Source of the DNA: Bacteroidota bacterium
Lineage (GTDB): Bacteria > Bacteroidota > Ignavibacteria > Palsa-1295
Assembly: GCA_021825235.1 (NCBI GenBank)
Contig: JAKAIL010000008.1
Span: 1 to 34,861, forward strand
Length of the DNA: 34,861 bases
Direction of reading: 5' to 3'
Below the pieces are notes generated by a model. The model was not told the origin of the DNA. It saw only the letters and a program-made list of their open reading frames with translations, and did not search any database. How positions within the stretch are numbered: the stretch's first letter is position 1; each line of letters begins with the position of its first letter. This document shows, piece after piece, positions 19,419-29,548 of the stretch. The position numbers and the translations under genes were made by a program.

Positions 19419-19631
19419 TCACTCCACATGGGCGCTCGATTCGGCTTTGATCTCCTGAATTGTCTTCGATCCAAAATACTTCCGGGGATTCCCGCACATC
19501 CAGCAAGAGCAGGAGGCAAGATGATTGGCATTTTTCTCGGGATTGTCACACCATGTCAGGAGCTTGCGAGCACGTCGTTTCTTATTTTGAAGCGCGGCCC
19601 GCCGCTTCGCCCGGATTGTGGACTTGACCAT
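19419..19631 (-). CDS. small conserved protein with CSCWMCGNPRKYFG motif
   Basis: Basic N-terminus and a CxCxxCGNPRK zinc-ribbon-like motif seen in conserved small proteins. Confidence 0.7.
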   Translation of the reverse strand: MVKSTIRAKRRAALQNKKRRARKLLTWCDNPEKNANHLASCSCWMCGNPRKYFGSKTIQEIKAESSAHVE

Positions 19632-19676
19632 ATACGGACTAACTTCAAAAACCTAATTTTGTTACACATCAGGGTC

Positions 19677-19702
19677 TGGATTCCCGCTTTCGCGGGAATG
19701 AC
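19677..19702. repeat. dispersed palindrome tggattcccgctttcgcgggaatgac
   Basis: Same repeat at 21370..21395 and related at 21440..21480. Confidence 0.8.
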
Positions 19703-19731
19703 AGATCCGTCCCTGACCGTTTCTTAGGAAT

Positions 19732-20286
19732 ATGCAATCCCTTCGCTATTCCATCAACATCACATTGGACGGCTGCTGCGATCATCGGGAAGGGATCGCG
19801 GATGAAGAGCTGCACCGGCACGCGACGGAACTGCTCGCGCGGGCCGATGCGCTGCTCTTTGGCCGCGTGACGTACGAAATGATGGAAGCTGCATGGAAGT
19901 CTCACAATGGCGCGTTCGGCGATTGGATGGAACCCTGGATGGAACCGTTTGCACGCCAGATCGACGGGATGAAGAAGTATGTCGTTTCGAGTACGCTGAA
20001 AAGCGTCGATTGGAATGCGGAACTTGTGCGCGGCAATTTGGAGCAGATGGTCCGGGAACTGAAGCAGCAGCCCGGTAAGGGAATCCTTACGGGCGGCGCC
20101 CAGCTCCCATTCGCGCTCGCAGAGTTGGGACTCATCGACGAGTATGAGTTCGTGGTGCATCCGCGTATCGCGGGTCACGGCCCGACGCTCTTCGCCGGGC
20201 TATCGAAGCGTCTCGATTTGCGGCTCGTGAGCAGGCTGGAATATGGTTCCGGCGCGGTGGCGCTGCGGTATGAGGTGAGGAGGTAG
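19732..20286 (+). CDS. dihydrofolate reductase family protein (RibD C-terminal domain)
   Basis: MQSLRYSINITLDGCCDHREG...LLFGRVTYEMME...KYVVSSTLKSVDWNAELVRG...GKGILTGGAQLPFALAELGLIDEYEFVVHP. Confidence 0.95.
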   Translation: MQSLRYSINITLDGCCDHREGIADEELHRHATELLARADALLFGRVTYEMMEAAWKSHNGAFGDWMEPWMEPFARQIDGMKKYVVSSTLKSVDWNAELVRGNLEQMVRELKQQPGKGILTGGAQLPFALAELGLIDEYEFVVHPRIAGHGPTLFAGLSKRLDLRLVSRLEYGSGAVALRYEVRR

Positions 20287-20372
20287 TCCGCTGGAGCAAG
20301 CCCACAAGTTCGTCGCTTCTGAGGAACGGATGTATAAGTATTAGTCGTTTCATTGCAATCTTCAAGGAAGCA

Positions 20373-20789
20373 ATGACCCGTCTTGTCTTAGTTCTCACTC
20401 TTCTCATAGCCGGTTGTGCAGCGCCGGGACATTTGAATACACCCAGCGGCCGCCCAGAACTTACGGTACACGCCCCGATGGACCTTGCACAGAAGGCCTG
20501 CCTGCATTGGTTCCTCGCGAATGGGTTTATGGTGCAAAATCCCGGGAATACAAAAGAAATAATCGAGCTTTCGGGAAATCAATTCTTCCATGGTGGCGCC
20601 ACCAATGTGTGGATTACGTACAGTTTCTATCCGGTCAATAGCACAACCACTACGATATACGCTGCTAAGACTATTTGGTACCGGTTCGGCGGGGACACAC
20701 CGCAGACCTCCCAGGAAGACTACAAAGAATTGCAGAACGATCTGCAGGCCATTGCCGCAGACATTCCGAACGAAGGAACTGCGCCCTAA
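20373..20789 (+). CDS. putative lipoprotein
   Basis: Signal peptide with lipobox LIAGC. Confidence 0.7.
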   Translation: MTRLVLVLTLLIAGCAAPGHLNTPSGRPELTVHAPMDLAQKACLHWFLANGFMVQNPGNTKEIIELSGNQFFHGGATNVWITYSFYPVNSTTTTIYAAKTIWYRFGGDTPQTSQEDYKELQNDLQAIAADIPNEGTAP

Positions 20790-20861
20790 ACGTTCGAAGC
20801 TTTATAGTCTTCGCGGCACGCCCTCTTACAATAAACTCATGGGTCATCCGTCTTGCGCCGC

Positions 20862-21278
20862 ATGAGCCTATATTCTTTTGTCGAAGCACTTCATGTAATC
20901 GTTGCGGTGGGCGGGCTGGGGCAACTGGCCGCTATCCCCTTAATCGCCGGGAATCCCGAATGGGGGAACGTGGCGCTTCTGAAGCGCATGCTGCTCGGAG
21001 CGAGCGGGAGCCTGGTCGTCATGCTGCTAACGGGCATCTGGCTGCTCGGGCTGGAGGACTGGACTATGGCGCATGCCGGATGGTTCAGCGCCTCTATGAT
21101 GCTCTTTCTTGCGATGGGCGCGCTACTGGGAATTTCCCGCGGGACGCTCAAGAAGATTGTAGTTTCCAACGTACCGTTCTCGAAATCGCCGCTCGCGGGG
21201 CGGCTTCGCGCGCTCACGACCTGGGCCAGCATCGCGCTCGTGCTGATCGTGTTCCTGATGGAAGCGAAGCCGTTTTAA
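20862..21278 (+). CDS. integral membrane protein (DUF2269-like)
   Basis: Four hydrophobic segments; MSLYSFVEALHVIVAVGGLGQLAAIP. ORF-track start is 20853. Confidence 0.6.
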   Translation: MSLYSFVEALHVIVAVGGLGQLAAIPLIAGNPEWGNVALLKRMLLGASGSLVVMLLTGIWLLGLEDWTMAHAGWFSASMMLFLAMGALLGISRGTLKKIVVSNVPFSKSPLAGRLRALTTWASIALVLIVFLMEAKPF

Positions 21279-21369
21279 GGGACTCGTTGGAAAATGTGGA
21301 ATATTGATTTACGAGTCGTTGTTTTGGAACCGCATTTCACATAAGGAAACTCTTATTAAGGATAGCAGT

Positions 21370-21395
21370 TGGATTCCCGCCTTCGCGGGAATGAC
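21370..21395. repeat. dispersed palindrome tggattcccgccttcgcgggaatgac
   Basis: 25/26 identical to 19677..19702. Confidence 0.8.
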
Positions 21396-21439
21396 AATTG
21401 TGTGTGGGTTTTGCGCTTCGCGCCAAAGGTCTAGAAACG

Positions 21440-21480
21440 GTCATCCCCGTCCTCACGAAAGTGGGGAATGCGGGGATCCA
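21440..21480. repeat. related inverted palindrome gtcatccccgtcctcacgaaagtggggaatgcggggatcca
   Basis: Same repeat style in opposite orientation. Confidence 0.65.
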
Positions 21481-21517
21481 GCAACTTTATCAGAGTTTCC
21501 ATAAATCCCGCTTCAAC

Positions 21518-21958
21518 ATGCTGGAACGCCAGGGCCATCGGCTCCTCCAATTGGGAATTATCCTTCTCCTTTTCGTCTGCTTCGAAGGATTTTTTATTCC
21601 GGACCTTGCTTCGCCGACGCTGGGGCTTTCGGTCCACAAGCTGAGTTCGCTGCTCAGTGTCCTGATGCTGGCGATGGGTCTTCTGTGGCCACGCCTGAAG
21701 TTGCGCCCGGCACAGTCCCACTGGGCCTTCTGGCTTCTCGTTTACTCCTCGCTCATTATCGACTTTGCCTATGTGCTCGCCGCGGTGTGGGGCGCCGGGA
21801 ATGAAACCATCCGCATTGCCGGCGGGCCATATCATGGGACCGCACTCCAGGAAACGATTATCCGCATCCTGTCCTATTCGTCCGCGCCGACGGGCATTAT
21901 AGCGTTCGTGCTGATCTTGTATGGGTTACGAATCAAGGCGACGGAATTTTTGAAATAG
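21518..21958 (+). CDS. hydroxylaminobenzene mutase-like membrane protein
   Basis: LGLSVHKLSSLLSVLMLAMGLLWPRLKL...LVYSSLIIDFAYVLAAVWGAGNETIRIAGGPYHGTALQE. The upstream ORF extension is repeat-derived. Confidence 0.7.
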   Translation: MLERQGHRLLQLGIILLLFVCFEGFFIPDLASPTLGLSVHKLSSLLSVLMLAMGLLWPRLKLRPAQSHWAFWLLVYSSLIIDFAYVLAAVWGAGNETIRIAGGPYHGTALQETIIRILSYSSAPTGIIAFVLILYGLRIKATEFLK

Positions 21959-21970
21959 CCGATCGTCCCG

Positions 21971-22383
21971 TTACTTCGTGGAACAGTCTCTTCCAAAGGG
22001 ATCGCCCACGATAGACTCCGTATGCAGCACGCAAAACCACTTGCCGCTCTTCCGTACCCAGGTGGAAGCATCGGCGGCATCCAGAACGAGAAGCCTGCCA
22101 TCCAGCGTAAGCTCTTCGCGGATTTGATACGCGATGATGGCAACGTTCTCTGCCGGCAATAGGAACGTGGAATACTTTAGCTCATACCGTCGATAGTGAA
22201 TGCTCCACCTGCCATCATTTGCCGGAACAGATTCTGGTCGAGGGTCGCGGCACCCTGCGCACCGGTTACGATGCAGGAATTATCTATTAGTTCCAGGCAG
22301 GCATTCGTGTCTCTATTCTTCATTGCTTGCCAAAACGTATGTTCTAAGGTCAGAATATCTTGTCGCGTTTGCGTAGTGTCCAT
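21971..22383 (-). pseudogene. DUF4440/SnoaL-like (NTF2-fold) protein with a single frameshift
   Basis: 22383..22177 MDTTQTRQDILTLEHTFWQAMKNRD...AFTIDGM[S*] continues +1 as ELKYSTFLLPAENVAIIAYQIREELTLDGRLLVLDAADASTWVRKSGKWFCVLHTESIVGDPFGRD; a 1-nt loss at ...ATGAGCTAAAG explains it. Confidence 0.85.
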
Positions 22384-22451
22384 AAGTTACATGCGAGTTT
22401 CAAATAGCGAGCGAACACGAACGCGGAATCGGAAGTTGTGCGGCATGGGGG

Positions 22452-22865
22452 TTAGACCGGCCAAATGAATTCGAGTTCCTTCGAAACGGTAAAGTACGGA
22501 GCATAGTATTCCGGAAACTTCCTTAGCAGTGCCGCCTGATGCCCATTGTGGAAGCGCCGTTGCCCCAGCCAGGGAGGTATCGCGGAATTGGGGGGAAACA
22601 ACGGCCGATATGCAGCGATTTTTTCCAGACAGCTATCCTTATACCCTCGCCGACGCCATTCTTCACAGACCGACGTTCCATAGTCAATGAGCGTGTGTTC
22701 GTAGCCACGCCACATGCGTACTGCGGGATGGTGCTGCCAGGCATTGCTCTTCCCGGCCAGCGTGTGCAGAATTTGGAGTGTCTCCACGCGCTGTTTGCCA
22801 AGGCGTTTTGGATCGAGGACACGAGCGCTCCGCTCGAAGGAACGGTAGGGAAGAAACGTTTGCAT
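22452..22865 (-). CDS. MSMEG_6728-like / pyrimidine dimer DNA glycosylase family protein
   Basis: MQTFLPYRSFERSARVLDPKRLGKQRVETLQILHTLAG signature. Confidence 0.85.
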   Translation of the reverse strand: MQTFLPYRSFERSARVLDPKRLGKQRVETLQILHTLAGKSNAWQHHPAVRMWRGYEHTLIDYGTSVCEEWRRRGYKDSCLEKIAAYRPLFPPNSAIPPWLGQRRFHNGHQAALLRKFPEYYAPYFTVSKELEFIWPV

Positions 22866-23099
22866 TTCTTTGAAACGGATGAAAGGGGTCTGCCAGTTCG
22901 TACGCCTCGTCCCGTAAGGTTCTTCTACTTGAAGTAAAATTTCTTCGTCTGGCAGCAATTCCGTAAGTCACAGTTCTGCCATTTAATGGTTTTTTAAGGG
23001 GAGTTTCAGGTCTTCATGGTCCATGGCACGCGGTTGTGAAAAAGTTCTCACACGGGGAGGATCAGAATACCAAATTCACAAACACCTTCAGGAGAATTT

Positions 23100-23774
23100 A
23101 TGAAAAAAGTAGCATTTTCGGTTGCGGTCCTTGCAGTGTTGGGCTCTACGCTCTGGGTCTGTAAGACGAGCACGGAACCTTCCGGACCCAACGATCTGGG
23201 CGGTGATGGAAATATTGCGTTGAATACCGTCGGCAACACCTTTCTGAATTCCGTAAGCCTCGGTAGCTCCTATCTTTCCATTCCGGACACCATGTACGTT
23301 ATGAGCAACAACAATGGCTTCGTGACCTACCGCGTCTGGGCAGACCTTTCGCAGGTTCCTTCGCTGCGGGCACTGCTTCCCACAAACCGGTTGGATACCG
23401 CTGGGAACCTGAATACGACGATCCACTTGAAAATGACCTCCGAGGGTATTCAGGATTACCGGCTCGCGAGTTCCGACTGGACGAAGCCGTTCACCATCGT
23501 GAAGTACAGCGGTAACGTAGGGGATTCGTACCAATTCACCAAAGATGGCCAGATAGTGACGCGGTCCGTTACACAAAAATCCAGCACCGATGATTTCCCT
23601 TATGGCTTCATGTATATTAAAACGATGACGACGGAGGAGAGCCCGGTCGTCGGATTAAATGGTGTAACGAAAATAAAGTACATTACGAACCATAAATTTG
23701 GTCTGGTACAAATCGTAGCCATGCTCACGAATGGCAGTGAACTGAAGATTACGCTGTTTCCTAATTCATATTGA
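23100..23774 (+). CDS. secreted hypothetical protein
   Basis: Signal peptide MKKVAFSVAVLAVLGSTLWVCKTS; no family recognised. Confidence 0.8.
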   Translation: MKKVAFSVAVLAVLGSTLWVCKTSTEPSGPNDLGGDGNIALNTVGNTFLNSVSLGSSYLSIPDTMYVMSNNNGFVTYRVWADLSQVPSLRALLPTNRLDTAGNLNTTIHLKMTSEGIQDYRLASSDWTKPFTIVKYSGNVGDSYQFTKDGQIVTRSVTQKSSTDDFPYGFMYIKTMTTEESPVVGLNGVTKIKYITNHKFGLVQIVAMLTNGSELKITLFPNSY

Positions 23775-23822
23775 TTGTTCGAGACGGGCACAAAAGAGCT
23801 TGTCATACGTTTGGCAAGCTCT

Positions 23823-24233
23823 ATGTTATCCGCGCAGCAAGCCTACGAGGAACTATCCTATTATACCCTGGCGCATCCGAGTCCGGAATTCATCCACCAA
23901 TACGTCGTCGATGCGTACACTGCCCAGACGGCGGACGACCACACGAAGCCGATCGCGTTAACCTTTGCGCTGGTTGGGCTTTATCTTCATGTGGAAAAAG
24001 GTTACACGGGCCGCGAAGTCCAGCTTATCCATACACAGTTGGCCGCGGGACGAAGAGCGTGGCCAGCGTTCGAACGACCGCGCGAGCGGGGAGAGCTTTC
24101 TGTTGCGGATGTCCTTGCAGTCCCTGCCGGGCCGGAGCGCGATGCGAAGCTCGACGCCTGGTGCGCTTCCGTGTGGAAGGGGTGGAACGCGAGCCGGGAA
24201 CAGGTAATAGCGATTCGGAAGGGGTTTCCCTAA
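23823..24233 (+). CDS. DUF5946 family protein
   Basis: AYEELSYYTLAHPSPEFIHQYVVDAYTAQTADDHTKPIALTFALVGLYLHVEKGYTGREVQ. Confidence 0.85.
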   Translation: MLSAQQAYEELSYYTLAHPSPEFIHQYVVDAYTAQTADDHTKPIALTFALVGLYLHVEKGYTGREVQLIHTQLAAGRRAWPAFERPRERGELSVADVLAVPAGPERDAKLDAWCASVWKGWNASREQVIAIRKGFP

Positions 24234-24348
24234 GCTAAGACGTTGTAAAGTTCCGCTCATGATTAGATTCTCAGCTTTTGGGCAAGTGCATAGGATGGCA
24301 TGAAATAAGAAGTGAAGATTGGGAAGAATAATTTTCTCAGAAATCACC

Positions 24349-27300
24349 ATGCAAGCTTCCACTCGAAAAACCGTTGCCTGGACCGTGATGGCCTTCGTGG
24401 TCGCGCTGTGGGTCTTTATCGTTTTCTTTTTTGATGGGATTTTAAGCCATCTTGCCGAACAGAAGCTGATCGACCTCGTCGCCACGGCAACGCACAACGA
24501 ATACCAGTTGAGCTTCCGCACCTTCGAGTATCATCGGGGCACCGTCGATGCCACCGGGCTGGACCTGCGGCGCGTTGCCTACCGTGCCAATGAATACGGC
24601 ACCACGCTCCGCAATTTAGGAATTAGCGATACACGTGTTACCGGCATCAGCTGGTGGGAAGTTATTTTCGGGAATCCAATTACCCTATGGATGGCCCGGA
24701 CCTACGAGCCGCGTGCCTATCTCTGCAATTTCGCACAAGATCGCGACCAGTGGAAGTTACTACCGCCATACATTCCCATTAAGAGCGCTCCCTCGAATTT
24801 TTCACTCAAGTTCGATAGCGTGCTTATTCCTGGTATTTGGATCTATGGCCAGGAGGGAACTACGGACAAAAGTGCCGGGGTGATTTCATTTACCTGCCAG
24901 AATTTACTGTACAATGCGAGATCGACCGCGCCGATGAACCTTACCGAGGACCACGTTCGCCTCGAAGTGCCGTGGCTGCAATATGCCGATTCGGGAACGC
25001 GTTATCTTGTGCGTAATGCACTCCTCACGAGCACCGATTCTATGTTCAAAGTGGATACGTTTGCGTATGTGAGCGGTTCCGGGCCCACACAGATTCGAGC
25101 ATCGGGGTTTCGCGCGGACGTCATCAATTTTGATCGTGCTCTTGCCGGCGAAGGAATTGCCGCGCATAAAGTGCAAGCCGATACCTGGGGTGTAACGTTT
25201 GCGGCGGACACGACTCATCCCAATAATCAACCGAAAGGGATCTCCTGGCAGGACCAACTCGCGCGTTCGGTCGGTATCCCGATTCACATTGACAGCTTGA
25301 TGCTGAACCGAGGCGATCTCGATATCTACTTGGCACATGCCTCGATGGTAGGGGCGCACGGGCTCGATCTGCACATGGCCGCGATCGATTTCGATACGGG
25401 TGCGGCGGCACATCGTCCCGGATTTTCACAAGCCTTCGACCTCGACGCCCATACAGCGCGTTATGCCACAGGAGGCATGGCCATTGCGCTTACGAATTTT
25501 CATGGGAACATTCAGGATTCCCTCCTTACGGCCGGTAGTGTGGAATACGCTTCTGCACAAACTGCAAGGCGCAATCGTACCCGTCCCATGCAATTCCGGG
25601 ATGTACGCGCGACCGATGTCGGCTTTGCCGAATTACTGGCTGGGAAGGCAATCCTGGCCAGGTCGCTCGTAGCTCGCGGATGGAACGTTTCCGGCTTGCC
25701 GGTGCAAAGCGCGCCAAGTACAAAGCATTCAGCGAACGCGAATACGCGAATGGCCTCCTTGTATGCATCGCAGGAGAGTATTGCGCGCTCCGTGGGAATA
25801 CCAATCCGGATTGGAAAAATTGATTTGACGGGCGGACGGGTCAATATTTCTGGCCGCAGCGCTCCCACCATTTACGCCAATGGTGCGAGCATCGATGCGG
25901 TGGACGTTAGGGTGGATTCGAGCACGGCAGCAAGCCACCGGCTCCTGTTTTCCAAAGATGTAAATGTCGGCGCGACAAAATTCCATTTTGCCGATGTGGG
26001 CCGTTACAATTTGGTCGATTTGGACCGCGTTCATACACGCCTTAGCCGACGCGCTGTTTCGGCGCGGGCGGTGAGTTATACGAATCGTTCCAAGTTCGAG
26101 CCTCAACTCAACAATGCGACCTATCATCTGAAGGATATGGACCTGACCGGTATTGACTTCACCGGCCTGCTCGATAACAAACGCATTGCATTGGGAACAC
26201 TGAAGGCAAGTTCCTGGGCCATTGATCGTAGCTCCGATACAACCACCCAGCCACCTTCCTCCACCGCTCCCGCTGCGCAAAGCAAATCGTCATGGAATAT
26301 TCCTATTACTTTGCGCCAGGCAATTCTTCCGGATGGGACCGTTATTTTCCGCGAGCGGGACACCACCCCCAGCGGTTTTTCACCGACGCTCCAAAGTAAA
26401 ATCGCAACGCTGGAGGTAGCCGGGTTCCGGTTCCTGCCACCGAAAGGCAAGCGGCCTCGGCTGGGATATGACCAGGTAATTTGTGCGGTTCCAAGTTTTA
26501 CTTACGCGCCACTGGATGGATTCTATGCCGCCCGCATTCGAAACCTGAATGCGAACCTGAAGGACTCGCTCATTACTATGGATAGCCTTGGCTACGAGCC
26601 GAAGTATTCCGAAGACGAATTTACCGCCCTGCACCAATACGCTCGCGGACGCACCGATTTCCGGCTTGCTAATGTAAAGATCGTTGATATTGACGCACGG
26701 CGACTCATCAACGGCGGAGGCGTGGTGATCGATCAATTTATCGTGCCCTCGATGTGGATGGACTACTATAAAGATACCCGCAAGCCCGTCGATCCGCACC
26801 CGAGCCCCGCGGTCATGCCAAACGATATTGTTCGGTCCCTGCACTTGCCACTCACGGTGCGGTATATCGATATTCAGAAGGGCCATATTCAAATCCGCGA
26901 AAAGACGCAGCCGGGCGTGGCGCCGGGTGACTTCACGTTCGACAGCGTCAGCCTGGATGCCGAACCCATCACGTTCGATACCACAAGCCCCTATGTGGAT
27001 TCCACCACGCGGTTCGATCTGGCTGGGTATCTCATTGGGCAATCGCCCACCCGTGTGACCATCCTGTATCCCTTGCACGACTCGGAACTTAACTTAGGAA
27101 TCCGGGGAACGGTGGGGCCGTTCGATTTAACGGCATTGAACCAGTACGTCGTCAACGCGGACCGAATCCAGGTGAAGAGCGGCAATTTCTACCACGCCGA
27201 TGTGGACATGACGGTTCGGCATGACATCGCGACGACCTATGTGGCGCCCATTTATAATCACTTCAAAATTCGGATCTTAGACACGGAACCGGGAACTCCG

Positions 27301-27492
27301 GGCCTCGGACATCGGCTCGAAACGTTTATCGCCAATACCTTCGTCCTCCGCGAGGACAATCCGGATGAGGATGGCGGGCCGCCCGTCACGGCAACGACAT
27401 CGCTCACGCGAACGCAGTCCGAAGAATTCTTCCAATTCCTCTGGTTCGCGATACGGCAATCGCTGGGAACCGTGGTCGGCGGATTTAAATAA
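24349..27492 (+). CDS. large membrane-anchored AsmA-like protein
   Basis: N-terminal TM helix, then a long repetitive beta-rich sequence with AsmA-like SL.GN..D.L character; no close family recognised. Confidence 0.6.
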   Translation: MQASTRKTVAWTVMAFVVALWVFIVFFFDGILSHLAEQKLIDLVATATHNEYQLSFRTFEYHRGTVDATGLDLRRVAYRANEYGTTLRNLGISDTRVTGISWWEVIFGNPITLWMARTYEPRAYLCNFAQDRDQWKLLPPYIPIKSAPSNFSLKFDSVLIPGIWIYGQEGTTDKSAGVISFTCQNLLYNARSTAPMNLTEDHVRLEVPWLQYADSGTRYLVRNALLTSTDSMFKVDTFAYVSGSGPTQIRASGFRADVINFDRALAGEGIAAHKVQADTWGVTFAADTTHPNNQPKGISWQDQLARSVGIPIHIDSLMLNRGDLDIYLAHASMVGAHGLDLHMAAIDFDTGAAAHRPGFSQAFDLDAHTARYATGGMAIALTNFHGNIQDSLLTAGSVEYASAQTARRNRTRPMQFRDVRATDVGFAELLAGKAILARSLVARGWNVSGLPVQSAPSTKHSANANTRMASLYASQESIARSVGIPIRIGKIDLTGGRVNISGRSAPTIYANGASIDAVDVRVDSSTAASHRLLFSKDVNVGATKFHFADVGRYNLVDLDRVHTRLSRRAVSARAVSYTNRSKFEPQLNNATYHLKDMDLTGIDFTGLLDNKRIALGTLKASSWAIDRSSDTTTQPPSSTAPAAQSKSSWNIPITLRQAILPDGTVIFRERDTTPSGFSPTLQSKIATLEVAGFRFLPPKGKRPRLGYDQVICAVPSFTYAPLDGFYAARIRNLNANLKDSLITMDSLGYEPKYSEDEFTALHQYARGRTDFRLANVKIVDIDARRLINGGGVVIDQFIVPSMWMDYYKDTRKPVDPHPSPAVMPNDIVRSLHLPLTVRYIDIQKGHIQIREKTQPGVAPGDFTFDSVSLDAEPITFDTTSPYVDSTTRFDLAGYLIGQSPTRVTILYPLHDSELNLGIRGTVGPFDLTALNQYVVNADRIQVKSGNFYHADVDMTVRHDIATTYVAPIYNHFKIRILDTEPGTPGLGHRLETFIANTFVLREDNPDEDGGPPVTATTSLTRTQSEEFFQFLWFAIRQSLGTVVGGFK

Positions 27493-27524
27493 GGTCCACA
27501 GTACGGGATTGCATTCCGCACTGC

Positions 27525-28010
27525 TTATTGGAGGTACGCTCTAAGCATCCACGCCATTTTTTCGTGCTGTTCCATAAGGCCGGTAAGGAAATCCGTCGTA
27601 CCGGCATCGTGATACTTGTCCTGCACGGTCTCGATATCCGCACGGAGAATCTGGATGATGCGCTCGTGGTCCGCCAGCAGCACGGCGATCATGGCTTCCG
27701 CCTCGGGATTCTTTCCGGGCGATTCTTTGAGCCGCGTGTGTTCGAGGAACTCCCGCATCGTTCCCAAAGCCGTGCTGCCAATGGATCGGGCGCGTTCGGC
27801 AATGTCGTCCACGAAGCCATCGAGCGCTTCATACTGCGACTCGAACAGCTTGTGCATTTCCATGAAGCTTGCGCCAACGACGTTCCAATGATATTTGCGC
27901 GTTTTGGTATAGAGCAAATACTCATCGGCGAGCAGCACGTTCAGGATTCTGGCAACGCCCTCGCGCTGCTTCGGGCTAAGCCCGATTTCAATTGCTTTTT
28001 GAAGGTCCAT
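27525..28010 (-). CDS. dps: Dps family DNA starvation/ferritin-like protein
   Basis: LLADEYLLYTKTRKYHWNVVGASFMEMHKLFESQYEALDGFVDDIAERARSIG. Confidence 0.95.
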   Translation of the reverse strand: MDLQKAIEIGLSPKQREGVARILNVLLADEYLLYTKTRKYHWNVVGASFMEMHKLFESQYEALDGFVDDIAERARSIGSTALGTMREFLEHTRLKESPGKNPEAEAMIAVLLADHERIIQILRADIETVQDKYHDAGTTDFLTGLMEQHEKMAWMLRAYLQ

Positions 28011-28141
28011 AAGGATCGGTGTGATTTGTACGAAATCTTTCTAAGAAAAAACAACGGAAGGGATAGAAAGAGTGCAAGGAAGAACAAGAAGCCCCCTGCA
28101 ATTACCAGAATTAATTCCCGATGCGCTGAGAGCTGCTTCCA

Positions 28142-29335
28142 TCAAAAGCTTGTTTTCCTGCCCCGCAGGAGAACATTCCAGTAGATCCATCGGAGCGCCA
28201 GCTTTCCTAAATGGTTGGCGTGCGTTTCTTCCAAGCCGGAGAGCGGTCCCAAATGAGGTAGGGGATATTTCTCTGGAGCAGGTTGCCGGTCGTACCCGAA
28301 ATCAACAAAGATGGCTTTGTTGTAGCCCGATTCGATATAGCAGTTGGCATGCCCGTCGTAGCTCTGCTCCAGGGGCTCCCCGTGGATGTAATGAAGGATG
28401 TTCCTTGTCAAAACCTCAGACTCGAAATGCGCGACGGAACCAGCTTTCGATGTCATCACATCGGTGGCGTCGCCGAGCACAAAGACATTCTCGTTCACTT
28501 TCGATTGGAGGGTTCGCGGGTCCGTTGGAACAAAATGGCGCCGGTTTCCAAAGCCGGAACGCGCAATCGCCTGGTCGCCTGTGTGAATAGGAATGGTTAC
28601 CAACAGATCGTACGGCACCGTTTTGCCCTCCTCCGAAACGATTGAATGGTGGGGAGCATCAACGCGTTCCGTCTTGAATCCGTTGACGACCGTTATGCCT
28701 TTCCGTTTCGCGACGGGTTCCAACGTATCGGAGCAACTGGGTTTCATAGAAACCCGCGGTAACGGAGTAACATACGTAAGTTCCGTTCGCTCCCGGAGCC
28801 TATGCTGGGTAAGCCACCACTCTGCGAGGAAGGTGAACTCGATCGGTGCCACCTGACACTTGACCGGTAGTTCGAGAAGATGAATCACCAGCCGCCCGCC
28901 ATTCCAATCCTGGAGCGCCCGATGGAGGGCAATCGCACCATCTATCGTGTAGAAATCGAAGATTTGTTTGCGCCAGTCTTCTCCAAGCATTCCCGGAGTT
29001 AGCTCCGGTGCCGACTTTGAGCCGGTGGCAATGATAAGAATATCATAGCTCATCGTAGCTCCGGATTCGAGCCGAATTTGGTTCGTGTTCGGCTCGATCC
29101 GGTCCACCGTGGACTCCACATATTCGACGCCTTCTGGAATAAAATCCCGCTTTGGCCGAACGACATCTTTTTCGCTGTACATACCAAACGGAATAAAGAG
29201 GAAGCCCGGTTGGTAATAATGGTTCGGATATTGGTCCAACAGAGTAAGCTTCCACTCCGGCTCAAGCTTCTTGTATAGGTGGTTGGCCATCATTGTGCCG
29301 CCGGTCCCGGCTCCCAGAATCACTAATCGTTTCAT
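28142..29335 (-). CDS. NAD(P)/FAD-dependent oxidoreductase, sulfide:quinone oxidoreductase-like
   Basis: MKRLVILGAGTGGTMMANHLYKKLEPEWKLTLLDQYPNHYYQPGFLFIPFG; KCQVAPIEFTFL; FVLGDATDV. ATG 29335 preferred over 29398. Confidence 0.85.
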   Translation of the reverse strand: MKRLVILGAGTGGTMMANHLYKKLEPEWKLTLLDQYPNHYYQPGFLFIPFGMYSEKDVVRPKRDFIPEGVEYVESTVDRIEPNTNQIRLESGATMSYDILIIATGSKSAPELTPGMLGEDWRKQIFDFYTIDGAIALHRALQDWNGGRLVIHLLELPVKCQVAPIEFTFLAEWWLTQHRLRERTELTYVTPLPRVSMKPSCSDTLEPVAKRKGITVVNGFKTERVDAPHHSIVSEEGKTVPYDLLVTIPIHTGDQAIARSGFGNRRHFVPTDPRTLQSKVNENVFVLGDATDVMTSKAGSVAHFESEVLTRNILHYIHGEPLEQSYDGHANCYIESGYNKAIFVDFGYDRQPAPEKYPLPHLGPLSGLEETHANHLGKLALRWIYWNVLLRGRKTSF

Positions 29336-29548
29336 TCGCGTTTTCTCTCGTTCGGTTGTCTTCTTGCCAGTTTTCGAACCAATGATTGGCGTGGGCAAAT
29401 CACAGATTCTGACCTACAGCTAAATAGTGTTCCAACCAGTGAATGCAACGAAAAAAGGGGATAGTCTTCCTAACGTCAAGAGCGTGAACGTAAGAATTTC
29501 TAACAAGAAGGAAAGTTATCGGCAAAGGGTTATGTAAGCTCCCTGCCG

